Shown one piece after another: positions 28,713 to 36,720 of a stretch of 36,720 nucleotides of DNA. Every line of letters starts with the position of its first letter. Positions within the stretch are counted from its first letter, which is position 1. The notes beneath the pieces were generated by a model. That model did no database searches, was not told the origin of the DNA, and saw only the letters and a list, made by a program, of their open reading frames with translations. The translations under genes and the position numbers were made by a program. The DNA lies in NCBI GenBank assembly GCA_003222245.1, contig QHVH01000031.1, positions 88,650-125,369 of the forward strand, in the 5' to 3' direction. The DNA comes from Blastocatellia bacterium AA13 (GTDB lineage Bacteria > Acidobacteriota > Blastocatellia > UBA7656).

Positions 28713-31700
28713 TTAATATCCCTGAAGTCTCGAACCGTTTCCTCCCGTGCCGGAATGTGGAGCGCCGTCGTAGGAGAATGGATGCACGTAGTCATCCTTC
28801 ACCTTGAACTGAGAAATGGCCTGATTCAGTTGCTCCGACAAATCGACCATTCCCTGAATCGTCTGCGCTGTCTCATGAGCCCCCGCGCTCGTTTCCAGTG
28901 TTATGCTGGAGACGGTCTGCATCGCGCTGGCTACGTTCCGAGTGACGCGCGCCTGCTCTTCGGACGCTGCCGTGATTTCTTCAATCAACTCCGCGCTCTG
29001 CTTGACTACTCGCGATATGTCTTCGAGCGCCTGTCTCGCTTCTTCGGCGAGGGCGCTGCCGCCCTTCACCTCGACCATGCCCTTTTCCATCGCGGACAGG
29101 GCCGCTTCGGTCTCCTGCTGGATGCCCTTGATCAAGCCTCCTATGTCACGAGTCGCTCGCGCGCTCCGTTCCGCAAGCTTCCTGATCTCTTCGGCGACGA
29201 CGCTGAAGCCGACGCCTGCTTCTCCCGCGTGAGCGGCTTCTATAGCCGCGTTCAGGGCGAGGAGATTGGTCTGCGACGCTATCTCGTCGATGAGATCGAT
29301 GATCTCCTCGATCTCGCGGCTTCTATTCGCGAGCCCTCTCATCTTCTCGGCGGTTCCAACTACAGAGAGATCAATTCGGTTCATCGCCTCCGACGTATCC
29401 CTGACGCATCGCTCGCCGCGTTCAGCCATATCGAGCGCCCGGCGCGCGGCTTCGGCAGTGCCTTCCGCGTTGCGTGAAACCTGACTCATCGATGCCGCCA
29501 TCTCTTCGACGGCGCTAGAGGTGTTCGTAATCTCGTCCGCCTGCCGTTGCGCTCCCACGGCGATTTGCTCCGACGCCGCGAGGATTTCGGTCGCGCTTGA
29601 AGAAACTGAAAGGCCGATCTGCTTTACGCGAGTGAGCATCGCGCTGAAACTATCCAGCATGCGATTTACAGACTGAGTCACGGTGCCTATGGCTCGATTA
29701 CTCTCAACGCCGCGCTGAGTCAGGTCTCCTTCGGATACCGGCGAGACAAAGCGCATGAACTCATCAAGGCCGCTTTGAATCTCTTCTTCCGCACGCTTCC
29801 TATCGCTAATGTCTCGATGAATGCTCAGGACCGCGGGCTTACCGCCGTATTCAATAGAAGAGGTGCTGGCCAGAAGATACAACGGAGTGCCGTCACTCTT
29901 CAGATGAACCGTCTCAAAGCTCTCACCTTTTTCGGTTTGAAGACCCTGTTTGAGCCGCTCCCCGGCCAGGGCATCCCTGGAAAGCTGCCTCAAACTGGTC
30001 CCTATGAACTGATCCTTCTTCAGCCCGTAGGTTTCGCAGGCTTTGCTATTCGCTTCCAGAACGCCTTCAGTTTGCGGATCGAATATCAGTATCGGATCAT
30101 TCGCGCCTTCAAAGAGCTGGCGATATTCGCGTTCGGAGCTCCTGATCGCTTCCTCCATTCGCTTGCGCTCCGCGAGATCGCTTCTGAGCGCCGCTTCCAT
30201 TCTCTTCCGTTCCGTGATGTCGCTGTGAATTCCGATTCGGCCGATGATCTTGCCGCTTTCGTCTTTTATCGGGTTGGCTCTCAAAAGGGCCGGGATCATC
30301 CTGCCGCTTCGCGTTTGAACTTCGATCTCTCCGGACCAGCTTTCGCCATTCTCAATAGTCTCGATGACTTCGCGAGCCAGGACAGGATCTTTATAAATCG
30401 CGTGCGCGCCCCCGCGCTTATCCAGTTCATCGGCGGTGTATTCGAAGAGTTCGCCGAATTTCTTATTGTAGTAGGCTGTCCCGTGGATGTTGTCTCTTAT
30501 TACGATCGCGTCTCCCGAGCTCTCAATCGCCTGATTGATATAAAGGAGGGCCTGTTTCTGCTCGCTTTCGACGCGTGCGGTCTCGGCCAATCTGGCCGTC
30601 ATCCGGTTGAATCCTTCAGCGACCCGCTGAAGCTCATCGCCCGTCTGTACCTGAACAACGGTAGTGAGATCACCCATCCCGACGCGTTCAGTAGCGCTGG
30701 TGAGCTTTCTAACAGCGTTAGAAACACTTCGGGCGAACAGGTTCGAACACAGGGCAAGGACCAGGAAGAGCACAGCGCCCGCGCCTGCAATGGTCAGGAG
30801 CATTCTGTACGCCGGGGCGCGAACTTCGCTAACGCTATTATCCGCCACGGTAATCCAGCCGCCGTTCTTGCCCTGCCCTTTCGTTCTTCTGAATGAAATA
30901 ATTCGCGGCTCAAAGGACTTCGTCTTGGGATTCAGGCCGTTGTAATAGATGATTCCCGATTCTTCTCGCGCGGCCCGCTCCAGCAGTCCCGCCTTCTTGA
31001 TGGATTCCGATAGAGGTGTATTTCTAACTTCAGGATCGGGATGCAACGCGAATAGCCCGTTGCTCGAGATCGCATACGCGTAGCCCGTGTCGTACATTCC
31101 GAAATGGGTCACATAGTCTTCAGCGTCTCGCAGGTTGTACTTTACCTTCAGTACGCCGTTCGGCTGCCCGGTTCGAGCGCTGGGGATCGCGACGCATACT
31201 TCTATTGCCCAGGTCTTGCTTGGCTTGTCGAATCCGACATCGTCTACATAGGTCCCATTCTTCATGGCCTCTTGCCACCAGGCCTCATCACTCTGCACGA
31301 AATCTTCGGTATCTGTCGTGACGCCTACATTGAGCCCATATCGATCGGTAAAGAACATCCTTTCGAACACGCCTTGTTTGACGGCCTGTTTGTCGCGAAG
31401 GAACTGGTTCAACTCGGGATCGACTGAAAGCACTTTTGTCCTGGCATAGGCGGTCTCGAGTTGCGCGATTTTGTCCGCGTTCGGAATCGTCTTGATTCCG
31501 GCCTGTTCCGCCGCGCCTGCCGCCCGCTCGGTCTTCTCGATCACAAGCGGATCGGTGGCGATTGATCTCGCGAACTGGGTATTCTCAGAAATCAGCAGGT
31601 CTATCGTCTCCGCCGCGGATTGCGCTGATCTCTTTAGCTGGCCGTCCGAATCTATAGCGGAAAGAAAGCTGAGGTAGGCGATCGCGCCGATGATGATAAT

Positions 31701-31847
31701 TGACAAGAGAACCTGAAACAGCCCTCCCGCGAATACTTTTGCGCGCAGGCTCTTTAACCCGGCCTTTGCCAGCAAGCGAAGGAGATCGAAAGAGGCGCGC
31801 TCCGTGCCCCGCTCATTGTCGATGTTCAGTTTATCGTTATTGCTCAT
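28713..31847 (-). CDS. Methyl-accepting chemotaxis protein, dCache-HAMP-PAS-PAS
   Basis: 1044 residues. TM1 about 39-63 and TM2 about 347-369 flank a periplasmic double-Cache domain (signs: [50 protein letters not shown]). A HAMP domain follows (about 370-423), then two PAS domains (about 440-545 and 570-690), a second HAMP-like segment ([13 protein letters not shown]), and the MCP signalling domain with [20 protein letters not shown] at the tip. This is the first gene of the operon. It senses an extracytoplasmic small molecule (Cache) and probably an internal signal (PAS). Cache domains often bind amino acids or carboxylates; the ligand cannot be read here. Confidence 0.95.
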   Translation of the reverse strand: MSNNDKLNIDNERGTERASFDLLRLLAKAGLKSLRAKVFAGGLFQVLLSIIIIGAIAYLSFLSAIDSDGQLKRSAQSAAETIDLLISENTQFARSIATDPLVIEKTERAAGAAEQAGIKTIPNADKIAQLETAYARTKVLSVDPELNQFLRDKQAVKQGVFERMFFTDRYGLNVGVTTDTEDFVQSDEAWWQEAMKNGTYVDDVGFDKPSKTWAIEVCVAIPSARTGQPNGVLKVKYNLRDAEDYVTHFGMYDTGYAYAISSNGLFALHPDPEVRNTPLSESIKKAGLLERAAREESGIIYYNGLNPKTKSFEPRIISFRRTKGQGKNGGWITVADNSVSEVRAPAYRMLLTIAGAGAVLFLVLALCSNLFARSVSNAVRKLTSATERVGMGDLTTVVQVQTGDELQRVAEGFNRMTARLAETARVESEQKQALLYINQAIESSGDAIVIRDNIHGTAYYNKKFGELFEYTADELDKRGGAHAIYKDPVLAREVIETIENGESWSGEIEVQTRSGRMIPALLRANPIKDESGKIIGRIGIHSDITERKRMEAALRSDLAERKRMEEAIRSSEREYRQLFEGANDPILIFDPQTEGVLEANSKACETYGLKKDQFIGTSLRQLSRDALAGERLKQGLQTEKGESFETVHLKSDGTPLYLLASTSSIEYGGKPAVLSIHRDISDRKRAEEEIQSGLDEFMRFVSPVSEGDLTQRGVESNRAIGTVTQSVNRMLDSFSAMLTRVKQIGLSVSSSATEILAASEQIAVGAQRQADEITNTSSAVEEMAASMSQVSRNAEGTAEAARRALDMAERGERCVRDTSEAMNRIDLSVVGTAEKMRGLANRSREIEEIIDLIDEIASQTNLLALNAAIEAAHAGEAGVGFSVVAEEIRKLAERSARATRDIGGLIKGIQQETEAALSAMEKGMVEVKGGSALAEEARQALEDISRVVKQSAELIEEITAASEEQARVTRNVASAMQTVSSITLETSAGAHETAQTIQGMVDLSEQLNQAISQFKVKDDYVHPFSYDGAPHSGTGGNGSRLQGY

Positions 31848-32184
31848 AACTCATTCCCGTTTAGCACGTGCGGTCTGCTCGAATCCGAGGGGATTGAGCA
31901 TCACCTGAGAACGTCGGGCTAGCACGTCTGTTTGCCCGAATGTGGGCAATCAGAATGATTGGTTACGGGGCGCCGAATAGACTCACCTGTGCCTGGGCAC
32001 GGGATTGACCTTTACAACCAACGGCCGATTGGTGATTTGTTGGAGGGGCAAGCTGGAAATCCGAGCAACTAATAGCAAGTGTTATTCCCGCTTGTACGCT
32101 ATGGCAAAGAGGGCTCCGACTCTGACGCGCAAACGAACTATTAACACTTCTTACGAGCCAAATACACCGCCGAGGCACTGTTCA
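31848..32184. other. Intergenic region upstream of the chemosensory operon
   Basis: 337 bp with no supported gene. It holds the leader and promoter of the operon and the end of the sigma-54 activator gene, both on the minus strand. TTGCCC/GGGCAA (31932-31949, 6-base loop) is a small hairpin. On the minus strand TTGCCA (32102-32107) and TAACAC (32079-32084) are 17 bp apart and are the best sigma-70-like pair seen, but weak. No minus-strand -24/-12 GG-GC sigma-54 element was found. Confidence 0.4.
32079..32107 (-). promoter_or_regulatory. Weak candidate sigma-70-type promoter for the chemosensory operon
   Basis: TTGCCA, 17 bp spacer, TAACAC on the minus strand, about 230 bp upstream of the first MCP start. 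The -35 box matches at five of six positions, the -10 box at about three. Chance occurrence is quite possible. Confidence 0.2.
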
Positions 32185-33654
32185 TCAATCCGGAACGCGC
32201 GTTACAAGCGCGGCCCAGTGCGCGGAATCCGCGCAATCCGGTAGTGGCTTTTCTCCCGTTAGCCTATCTACCCGCTTGAGCACCCTGTCGAAGGCGTGAC
32301 GTGAAATACCGAGCAGCTTCGCGGCCGTCGTTTTAACGCCCCCCGCTTCTCTTATTGCTCGTTCGACCAGTTCCTTTTCGTAGAAGGCCACCTCTTTTAA
32401 ATATGACCGTCCAAGCGGAAGCGATATATCCAGGAGCCCATCACCCCGTGAAGACTCATGAATCCCATCCGGGCCGCCATCGAATCTCACGTGACGAGTG
32501 TCCAGCCATACGTCGTTCGAGATGATTACGGCTCGTTCGATCAGGTTCTTAAGCTCCCGGACATTTCCAGGCCAATCGTAGGATAAGAACAGTTTTTCAA
32601 GCTGCGGAGTTATTCCACAAATCTGTTTTCCGTGCCTTCGGGTGAAGCGCTCAATCAGATGTCGGGTTACATCGAGCACATCAGCGCCGCGGTCTCGGAG
32701 CGGCGGCAGACTTATCGGAAAGCCGCTCAAGCGGAAATAGAGATCCCTGCGGAACGCGCCTCGCTGAACCATTTCCTCGATATTTCGATTTGTCGCTGCG
32801 ATCACGCGCAAAGATACTTTCAGCACCGTTGACCCGCCCACCCGCCGGAAGCTCTTTTCATCCAAAAACCGCAGGAGCTTGGCCTGCAGGCTCATCGGCA
32901 TTTCCGCGATCTCATCTAGATAAAGAGTCCCGCCATCGCTGAGTTCGATCGTTCCCCGCTTCGTCTGAGACGCGCCTGTAAAAGCCCCCTTCTCGTATCC
33001 GAACAACTCCGATTCGATCAGTTCGTTCGGGAGCGCCGCGCAATTAATCGCCGTAAACGGTCCGCGTTCACCCACCGTCGCGTCGTGTATAGCATTCGCC
33101 ACCAGATCCTTCCCGGTGCCTGACTCTCCCTTGATCAGTACAGTGGTATCGGGCGCGTCGGCCAGAGAGGCCACTAGCTCCATGATCGAGCGCATTATCA
33201 CGCTGGATCCAACGATCTTTCGCTCCTGTCGCTCTTGCTCGCGAAGCCGTGTAAGGCGAAATGCCTCTTCCGCGTGGCGATTGTCTTCAATCGCGCGCTT
33301 CACATAGTGAGCGAGGTCGTCGGGAGCGAACGGCTTGATAAGAAAAGTTCTAGCTCCCATCTCCAACGCCACGGCGCCCAATTTCGAAGCTTCGCCCCAC
33401 GTCGTCGCGATTGTGGCAGTTCGGATCAGCTTCCGCGAGATGTACTGAATAAGCTCGAGGTCGCACGCACGTCCCCCAAGCAGCTCGACAATCGCAACAT
33501 CATAATTACCGGCGGATACTACTTCGAACGCTCGCGCGTGGTCGCCGATGTGATCAACGGTAAAATCGGATTTGAGAAGATATGATTTAATAGCGGCAGC
33601 CTGCGCAGGGTCTGATTCAACGAGCAGAGCTGACTTTAGGCTGGAAATGGCCAT
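32185..33654 (-). CDS. Sigma-54-dependent activator (NtrC type) with pseudo-receiver
   Basis: 489 residues from the ATG at 33654 (MAISSLKSALLVESDPAQ); the frame is open 37 codons further upstream, but that extension is not receiver-like. Domains: receiver 1-125, AAA+ about 140-385, Fis-type HTH about 430-475. The AAA+ part is canonical: Walker A GESGTGKD, GAFTGA loop in GYEKGAFTGASQ, GGTLYLDEIAEM, and arginine-finger region FRRDLYFRLSGFP. In the receiver, the phospho-Asp position is Glu57 (YDVAIVEL; codon 33484-33486) and the acidic pair is reduced (VESDP), while TT and Lys (FLIKPF) remain. Phosphorylation control is therefore doubtful. It lies upstream of the chemosensory operon on the same strand with a 337-bp gap. 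Its target promoters are not evident. Confidence 0.92.
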   Translation of the reverse strand: MAISSLKSALLVESDPAQAAAIKSYLLKSDFTVDHIGDHARAFEVVSAGNYDVAIVELLGGRACDLELIQYISRKLIRTATIATTWGEASKLGAVALEMGARTFLIKPFAPDDLAHYVKRAIEDNRHAEEAFRLTRLREQERQERKIVGSSVIMRSIMELVASLADAPDTTVLIKGESGTGKDLVANAIHDATVGERGPFTAINCAALPNELIESELFGYEKGAFTGASQTKRGTIELSDGGTLYLDEIAEMPMSLQAKLLRFLDEKSFRRVGGSTVLKVSLRVIAATNRNIEEMVQRGAFRRDLYFRLSGFPISLPPLRDRGADVLDVTRHLIERFTRRHGKQICGITPQLEKLFLSYDWPGNVRELKNLIERAVIISNDVWLDTRHVRFDGGPDGIHESSRGDGLLDISLPLGRSYLKEVAFYEKELVERAIREAGGVKTTAAKLLGISRHAFDRVLKRVDRLTGEKPLPDCADSAHWAALVTRVPD

Positions 33655-33820
33655 AAGGTTACGAAAACTCGAGAACGAAGAATAAAGAGAGGGCAAGAAA
33701 ACTGCGGGGGTGCGGGGTTCAGGAGCAAGACAGACCGAGAAACAATTAAGCCCTATTATCCTCAACGGGGCGGCGCCGTCAATACTTTTTACGGTGTCGC
33801 GTTCCTTATTTCGAGTCGAA

Positions 33821-34522
33821 TTACATGAGGCTTAACCAATCGTTTAGGCTTTTCATTCTCATGAAGCGGTTTTCACGTTTTTCATCACCCATTGTGCTGC
33901 TCATTCTGCTTCCATAGTTGTGGCCGGGAAAGAGCGCAACTTCGTCGGGGAGATTCCCGAGCACTTGCGTAAGCGAATAGTACATTTGCCTGGAATCTCC
34001 GCCTGGGAGGTCAACCCTGCCGCATCCGCCGATGAACAACGTGTCTCCGGATACGAGCGTAGAGTTCACAAGAAAACACTGGCTGCCTGGCGTATGCCCC
34101 GGGGTATGGAGCGCCGTAATTGAAACCGCGCCTACCGGAATAATATCGCCGCCCCGATGTTTGACCATATCGCTGTTCGATAGACCCGTTACTATCTTGA
34201 GTCCTTCCGCTTCCTCTTCGTTGACGTGGCATTTGACGGACGCGCTCGCAAGCAAGTCGGTCAACCCCTTGATTGAATAGCCGAATATAGTTCCGCCGAC
34301 GTGATCCGGGTGGTAATGCGTCACCAGCGCACCGATAAGTTTCATGTCGTCATTGCGGACATAATCCAGGATGCCTTGAATATCCCAGGCGGGATCGACA
34401 ACCACGCACTTGCGGGTTTCTGTATCCCCGATCAGATAAATGAAATTGGCCATTTGAGAGGCAAACGGATCGCCCGAGGCGAAGTCGCGGCCCGCCAGCA
34501 GTTGACGAAAATATATCGGCAC
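33821..34522 (-). CDS. MBL-fold metallo-hydrolase (ETHE1/glyoxalase II-like)
   Basis: 233 residues from the GTG at 34522. Metal-binding motif THYHPDHVGG, second-site HTPGHTPGSQ, then SGDTLFIGGCGRVDLPGGD and FPGHNYG, all in metallo-beta-lactamase order. The GRVDLPGGDSRQMYYSL stretch resembles persulfide dioxygenase (ETHE1)/glyoxalase II-like proteins. Glyoxalase II-type thioester hydrolysis or persulfide oxidation are both possible. The frame stays open to an ATG at 34573, but that start lacks a ribosome site and lies 5 bp from the divergent lipoprotein start. The GTG is preceded by AGGGAG and starts MPIYFRQLLAG, a usual beginning for this family. No rhodanese domain follows. Confidence 0.88.
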   Translation of the reverse strand: MPIYFRQLLAGRDFASGDPFASQMANFIYLIGDTETRKCVVVDPAWDIQGILDYVRNDDMKLIGALVTHYHPDHVGGTIFGYSIKGLTDLLASASVKCHVNEEEAEGLKIVTGLSNSDMVKHRGGDIIPVGAVSITALHTPGHTPGSQCFLVNSTLVSGDTLFIGGCGRVDLPGGDSRQMYYSLTQVLGNLPDEVALFPGHNYGSRMSSTMGDEKRENRFMRMKSLNDWLSLM

Positions 34523-34578
34523 GATGTGCGCTTCTCCCTTCTTGAAATTAGGCTCGCGTTCCGATAAAAACATTATCT

Positions 34579-34941
34579 ATGTTCAGGGCTAAAAGCGCAC
34601 GCTTATATAGATTTTCTTTCGTTTTCATTCTCGCATTGAGCTTTCTCGCTTCATGTTCCCGGCAGGAAAAAGAAGCTTTCAAATCCGTCGAGGACTTTCT
34701 CAAGAGGGCCGGCGCTCGCGAGGTTAAAACAGGCATTTTTGTCACGCGTCCGGACTTACCCGACGAAGCGTATGTAACCGTCGTCGCTACCTGGAATTTT
34801 GCCGATGCGAAGGGCGAGCTCCAGAAAGAGTCTCTCGGTTATATACTGAAGAAGGAAGGCGAGGCGTGGAAGATATCGAGGAATGTTCAATTCACTGAAG
34901 ACAAAACCAAGGCGCGAGAGTTACTCGAGGGAAAGAAATGA
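34579..34941 (+). CDS. Small predicted lipoprotein
   Basis: 120 residues. Basic N-terminus, hydrophobic stretch, and lipobox LASC with the modified cysteine at about residue 26. The mature part (about 95 residues) is charged and alternates strands and helices (DEAYVTVVATWNFADAKG, EAWKISRNVQF), reminiscent of small NTF2-like or DUF lipoproteins; not recognised further. No clear ribosome site. It is divergent from the MBL-fold gene and convergent with the small gene at 34963. Function unknown. Confidence 0.72.
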   Translation: MFRAKSARLYRFSFVFILALSFLASCSRQEKEAFKSVEDFLKRAGAREVKTGIFVTRPDLPDEAYVTVVATWNFADAKGELQKESLGYILKKEGEAWKISRNVQFTEDKTKARELLEGKK

Positions 34942-34962
34942 AGCTCTGCGCCTTCCCAGTCT

Positions 34963-35286
34963 CTAGCGATTTTTCTTATCGCCTGACGTATTCACACCAA
35001 ACTGAGACTCAAACCATGGAGCTTCTGCTGTAAAGCCGGCCTGGCCGACGCTAAACCGTCTAGCGGCGGATCCGCTGCCGTAATACCCGGAATGCGGCAC
35101 CGGCCCGTATACACTCGAGGTCTTGCTTTCAAGCCGTTTACTGCGCGGTTTTTCGTACCCGCCGCCTATACCAAACCCATTTCTCCGCGCGTCCAGGCTG
35201 GTAGCAGGATGCACGGTTCCGCGACGTGTGGCCTCGCGAGTCTTTAATTCTTCCGCGCTGTTGTCTTTCGGCTTATCGGTAATCAT
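34963..35286 (-). CDS. Small hydrophilic Gly/Ser/Arg-rich protein, unknown function
   Basis: 107 residues, not recognised. It has no signal peptide, no membrane segment and no cysteine. The N-terminal half is charged (KPKDNSAEELKTREATRRG), the middle Gly/Tyr/Ser rich (NGFGIGGGYEKP, SGYYGSGSAARRFSVG), so most of it is likely disordered. GGAG stands 6 bp before the ATG, which favours a real gene. It ends 21 bp from the end of the convergent lipoprotein gene. It is separated from the upstream secreted-protein gene by two strong hairpins, so it has its own promoter. Confidence 0.6.
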   Translation of the reverse strand: MITDKPKDNSAEELKTREATRRGTVHPATSLDARRNGFGIGGGYEKPRSKRLESKTSSVYGPVPHSGYYGSGSAARRFSVGQAGFTAEAPWFESQFGVNTSGDKKNR

Positions 35287-35330
35287 CGCTAGCTCCGAAC
35301 AAGAGGTTACAGACTACTCCTTTGAACGCG

Positions 35331-35364
35331 AAAAGAGGAGAGTCCGAAAAGGCTCTCCTCTTTT
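35331..35364. terminator. Bidirectional rho-independent terminator
   Basis: Perfect 12-bp arms AAAAGAGGAGAG (35331-35342) and CTCTCCTCTTTT (35353-35364). Two more C-G pairs continue inside after one bulged base, leaving a GAAAA loop. A-run and T-run flank the stem, so it works on either strand. It ends the transcript of the minus-strand secreted-protein gene at 35428-36720. Confidence 0.8.
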
Positions 35365-35381
35365 CTAGAGCAGACTTTGAG

Positions 35382-35419
35382 ACGGCAAGGAGCGAATGAG
35401 CATCATCGCTCCTTGCCGT
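35382..35419. terminator. Long perfect hairpin after the secreted-protein gene
   Basis: 14-bp perfect arms ACGGCAAGGAGCGA (35382-35395) and TCGCTCCTTGCCGT (35406-35419) with a 10-base loop, starting 9 bp after the minus-strand stop codon. No T-run follows, so it may protect the 3' end or assist the terminator 17 bp further on. Confidence 0.6.
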
Positions 35420-35427
35420 AACACGGT

Positions 35428-36720
35428 CTAGTTACAAGTCTGGTTACACTGGAACGGGTTGGATGCAGTCTCTCCCGGGTTCTGCACTACTATTGCACCC
35501 GGCAGGAAGCCGCATACTCCCTTCAGTACAAGCTTGCTGTCGTTCTTGAACTTCACCTTGTTTACGGTGTTTCCGCCGATCTTCACCGTAATTCCTGACT
35601 TGAATCCGCTTCCCAGCACCGTCAGCGTGAATCCGCCGCCCGCGGGTCTATCTATCGAGCAGCTCAGCACCTGGATGGTGATTGGAGGCGGAGGCGGAGC
35701 CTGACACTGGAAGCTCACCAGAATCCCCTGCTCATTTCCAGTCGGGCACCCTGCTGGTGATCCCGCCGGCAATGTGGACAGGTTCCGGCTCGTTCCATTC
35801 GGCCCGCTGGCGAAGATCAGGAACGTATGTCCCGCGTTTGCTGTTCCGAAGCTGAACAACGCGTCGATCAGGTTCGGGCTCAGTATCACGAACCTCTGCG
35901 CCTGTATCACGTTGTTCGGATTCGCCGCGTCTACCGCGAACACCGACGTTACGTTTGCTGTCCCATTCGGAAGAATGAAGCACGCGCCCGTTATGATGAT
36001 GTCCTGCGGATTCGCGCAATCCACCGGCCCTGACGGCGACGCCGAGATTACTACCGGCGCTCTCAGGCCGAGATCCAGTACGCACGTCGTCGTACGCGTG
36101 AACCCTCCGGTCGTCAGCAGGTTGAAGATGTTGTTGTTGCCCGCGGTAAACGTAACCGTGGCGTTCATCGTCGCGAAGCCGCCGCAGCAGGTCAGCGGGA
36201 AGGCTGTACCCGGCAGTTGCGGCACCAGCGACTGCAATGTTCCACGCACCAGGTTCGGGCTAACAGGCGTCACCGCCGTCAACGGAATCGCCAGATCAGG
36301 CACTCCGTCTCCGTTAGTGTCGCAGTTAACCGTCAACGCTGTTGTTACCGTCTTGCCAGGCCGCTGCAGCGGGATTCCTGTCTGATCCGCGAAGCCCTGG
36401 CAGATAGTCGTTACCAGGTTCGGGACAAATCCGCATCCCACCACGTTCAATTGAACGTTGCACAGCCCGTTGATGATTCCAGAGGTAGGCGACGCCAGCT
36501 TCTGACCTGCTCCGTTCGGCGTTGCCGCTGCCGCGCTGCCCACTGCCGCATCGCCAGTCGCTACCGCTACCGGCAACGTCGGCAACACTGCCAGGCAGAT
36601 CGGATTGGGCGGCAATTGGCACGTCGTCCCGAAGAAGCATACTCGACCTCGGTTCCGGTCTTGCTGCCTCGTCTGGATCGCCGCCGCTAGCCCTGAGTCA
36701 TTACCTTCGAATCTCAGGTC
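35428..36720 (-). CDS. Secreted Thr/Asn/Gly-rich protein with C-terminal TIG-like domain, 5'-truncated by window edge
   Basis: The frame is open to the window end, 35 codons past the first possible TTG, and the added residues (FGTTCQLPPNPICL) fit the rest, so the true start is outside. The visible 430 residues are rich in Thr, Asn, Gly, Pro, Ala and Val, with about 20 cysteines, as in exported proteins. Repeating beta-rich modules can be seen (NPICLAVLPTLPVAVATG; VVISASPSGPVDCANPQDIIITGACF; SCSIDRPAGGGFTLTVLGSGF). A poly-Pro linker (QAPPPPPITIQ) precedes a C-terminal IPT/TIG-like domain (GSGFKSGITVKIGGNTVNKVKF). A DTNGDGVPD segment resembles a calcium-binding dockerin-type loop. No sortase or membrane anchor follows. 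Role is unknown, possibly surface adhesion or polymer binding. Confidence 0.82.
   Translation of the reverse strand, partial: DLRFEGNDSGLAAAIQTRQQDRNRGRVCFFGTTCQLPPNPICLAVLPTLPVAVATGDAAVGSAAAATPNGAGQKLASPTSGIINGLCNVQLNVVGCGFVPNLVTTICQGFADQTGIPLQRPGKTVTTALTVNCDTNGDGVPDLAIPLTAVTPVSPNLVRGTLQSLVPQLPGTAFPLTCCGGFATMNATVTFTAGNNNIFNLLTTGGFTRTTTCVLDLGLRAPVVISASPSGPVDCANPQDIIITGACFILPNGTANVTSVFAVDAANPNNVIQAQRFVILSPNLIDALFSFGTANAGHTFLIFASGPNGTSRNLSTLPAGSPAGCPTGNEQGILVSFQCQAPPPPPITIQVLSCSIDRPAGGGFTLTVLGSGFKSGITVKIGGNTVNKVKFKNDSKLVLKGVCGFLPGAIVVQNPGETASNPFQCNQTCN

Noticed and set aside
29775-30896. 373-codon + strand frame opposite the first MCP
   Set aside because: Antisense shadow of the PAS and HAMP coding region.
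31848-32184. Sigma-54 promoter for the chemosensory operon, given the neighbouring activator
   Set aside because: No -24/-12 element with correct GG-GC spacing was found on the minus strand.
33655-33765. 37-codon N-terminal extension of the sigma-54 activator
   Set aside because: The receiver begins normally at the ATG at 33654; the extension has no domain character.
1-36720. The window starts with GATCC and is of fosmid-insert length
   Set aside because: This might reflect a cloned insert, but the right end shows no matching site and no vector sequence is visible.

Overview
The window looks like chromosomal DNA of an acidobacterium, most likely of the Blastocatellia type. Three things support this: a VWFA-related protein of the kind typical of Acidobacteria (beside two GT-C-like membrane proteins), a PATAN/DUF4388 protein inside a chemosensory operon, and a TIG-domain secreted protein. 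This assignment is an inference from gene content; no rRNA or tRNA gene is visible. Both ends cut through genes. No insertion sequence, phage gene or CRISPR array was seen.

Left part (1-8107, + strand): two tandem RND efflux permeases followed by a NodT/OprM-type outer-membrane lipoprotein, all overlapping by a few bases. This is the distal part of an MdtABC-like tripartite pump operon; the periplasmic adaptor should lie upstream of the window. Then come two tandem paralogous polytopic membrane proteins of the GT-C/GT39-like type (8175-11656, - strand). Divergent from them is a secreted VWFA-related protein that appears broken by a one-base frameshift (11937-14053).

Middle (14061-18484, - strand): a small ribbon-helix-helix-like protein whose Shine-Dalgarno lies inside a perfect inverted repeat, and a 1085-residue membrane-anchored STAND NTPase. 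The STAND protein ends in 18 near-identical 24-residue leucine-rich repeats. A gene-free stretch of 478 bp follows.

Right-centre (18485-31847, - strand): one long chemosensory operon. In transcription order it encodes a Cache-HAMP-PAS-PAS MCP, CheW, a 6-TM-PAS-PAS-PAS MCP, CheR, CheA, CheB, a CheY-like receiver, a CheX-like protein, a coiled-coil GAF protein, a second CheY-like receiver, and a PATAN(DUF4388)+GAF-like protein. No flagellar gene is present. Several phosphotransfer parts look altered. The CheA frame lacks an intact P1/HPt domain, and the remnant of P1 lies in another frame without the phospho-histidine motif. The CheX-like protein has Ser in place of the catalytic Asn. Upstream of the operon, a sigma-54 activator with an intact GAFTGA loop has Glu at the receiver phospho-Asp position.

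Right end (33821-36720): an MBL-fold hydrolase of the ETHE1/glyoxalase II-like type, a small divergent lipoprotein, a small Gly/Ser/Arg-rich protein of unknown function, two strong inverted repeats (one a bidirectional terminator), and the 3' part of a secreted Thr/Asn/Gly-rich protein ending in a TIG-like domain. The strongest candidates for undescribed biology are the transmembrane STAND-LRR protein and the phosphotransfer-degenerate chemosensory system with its pseudo-receiver sigma-54 activator.
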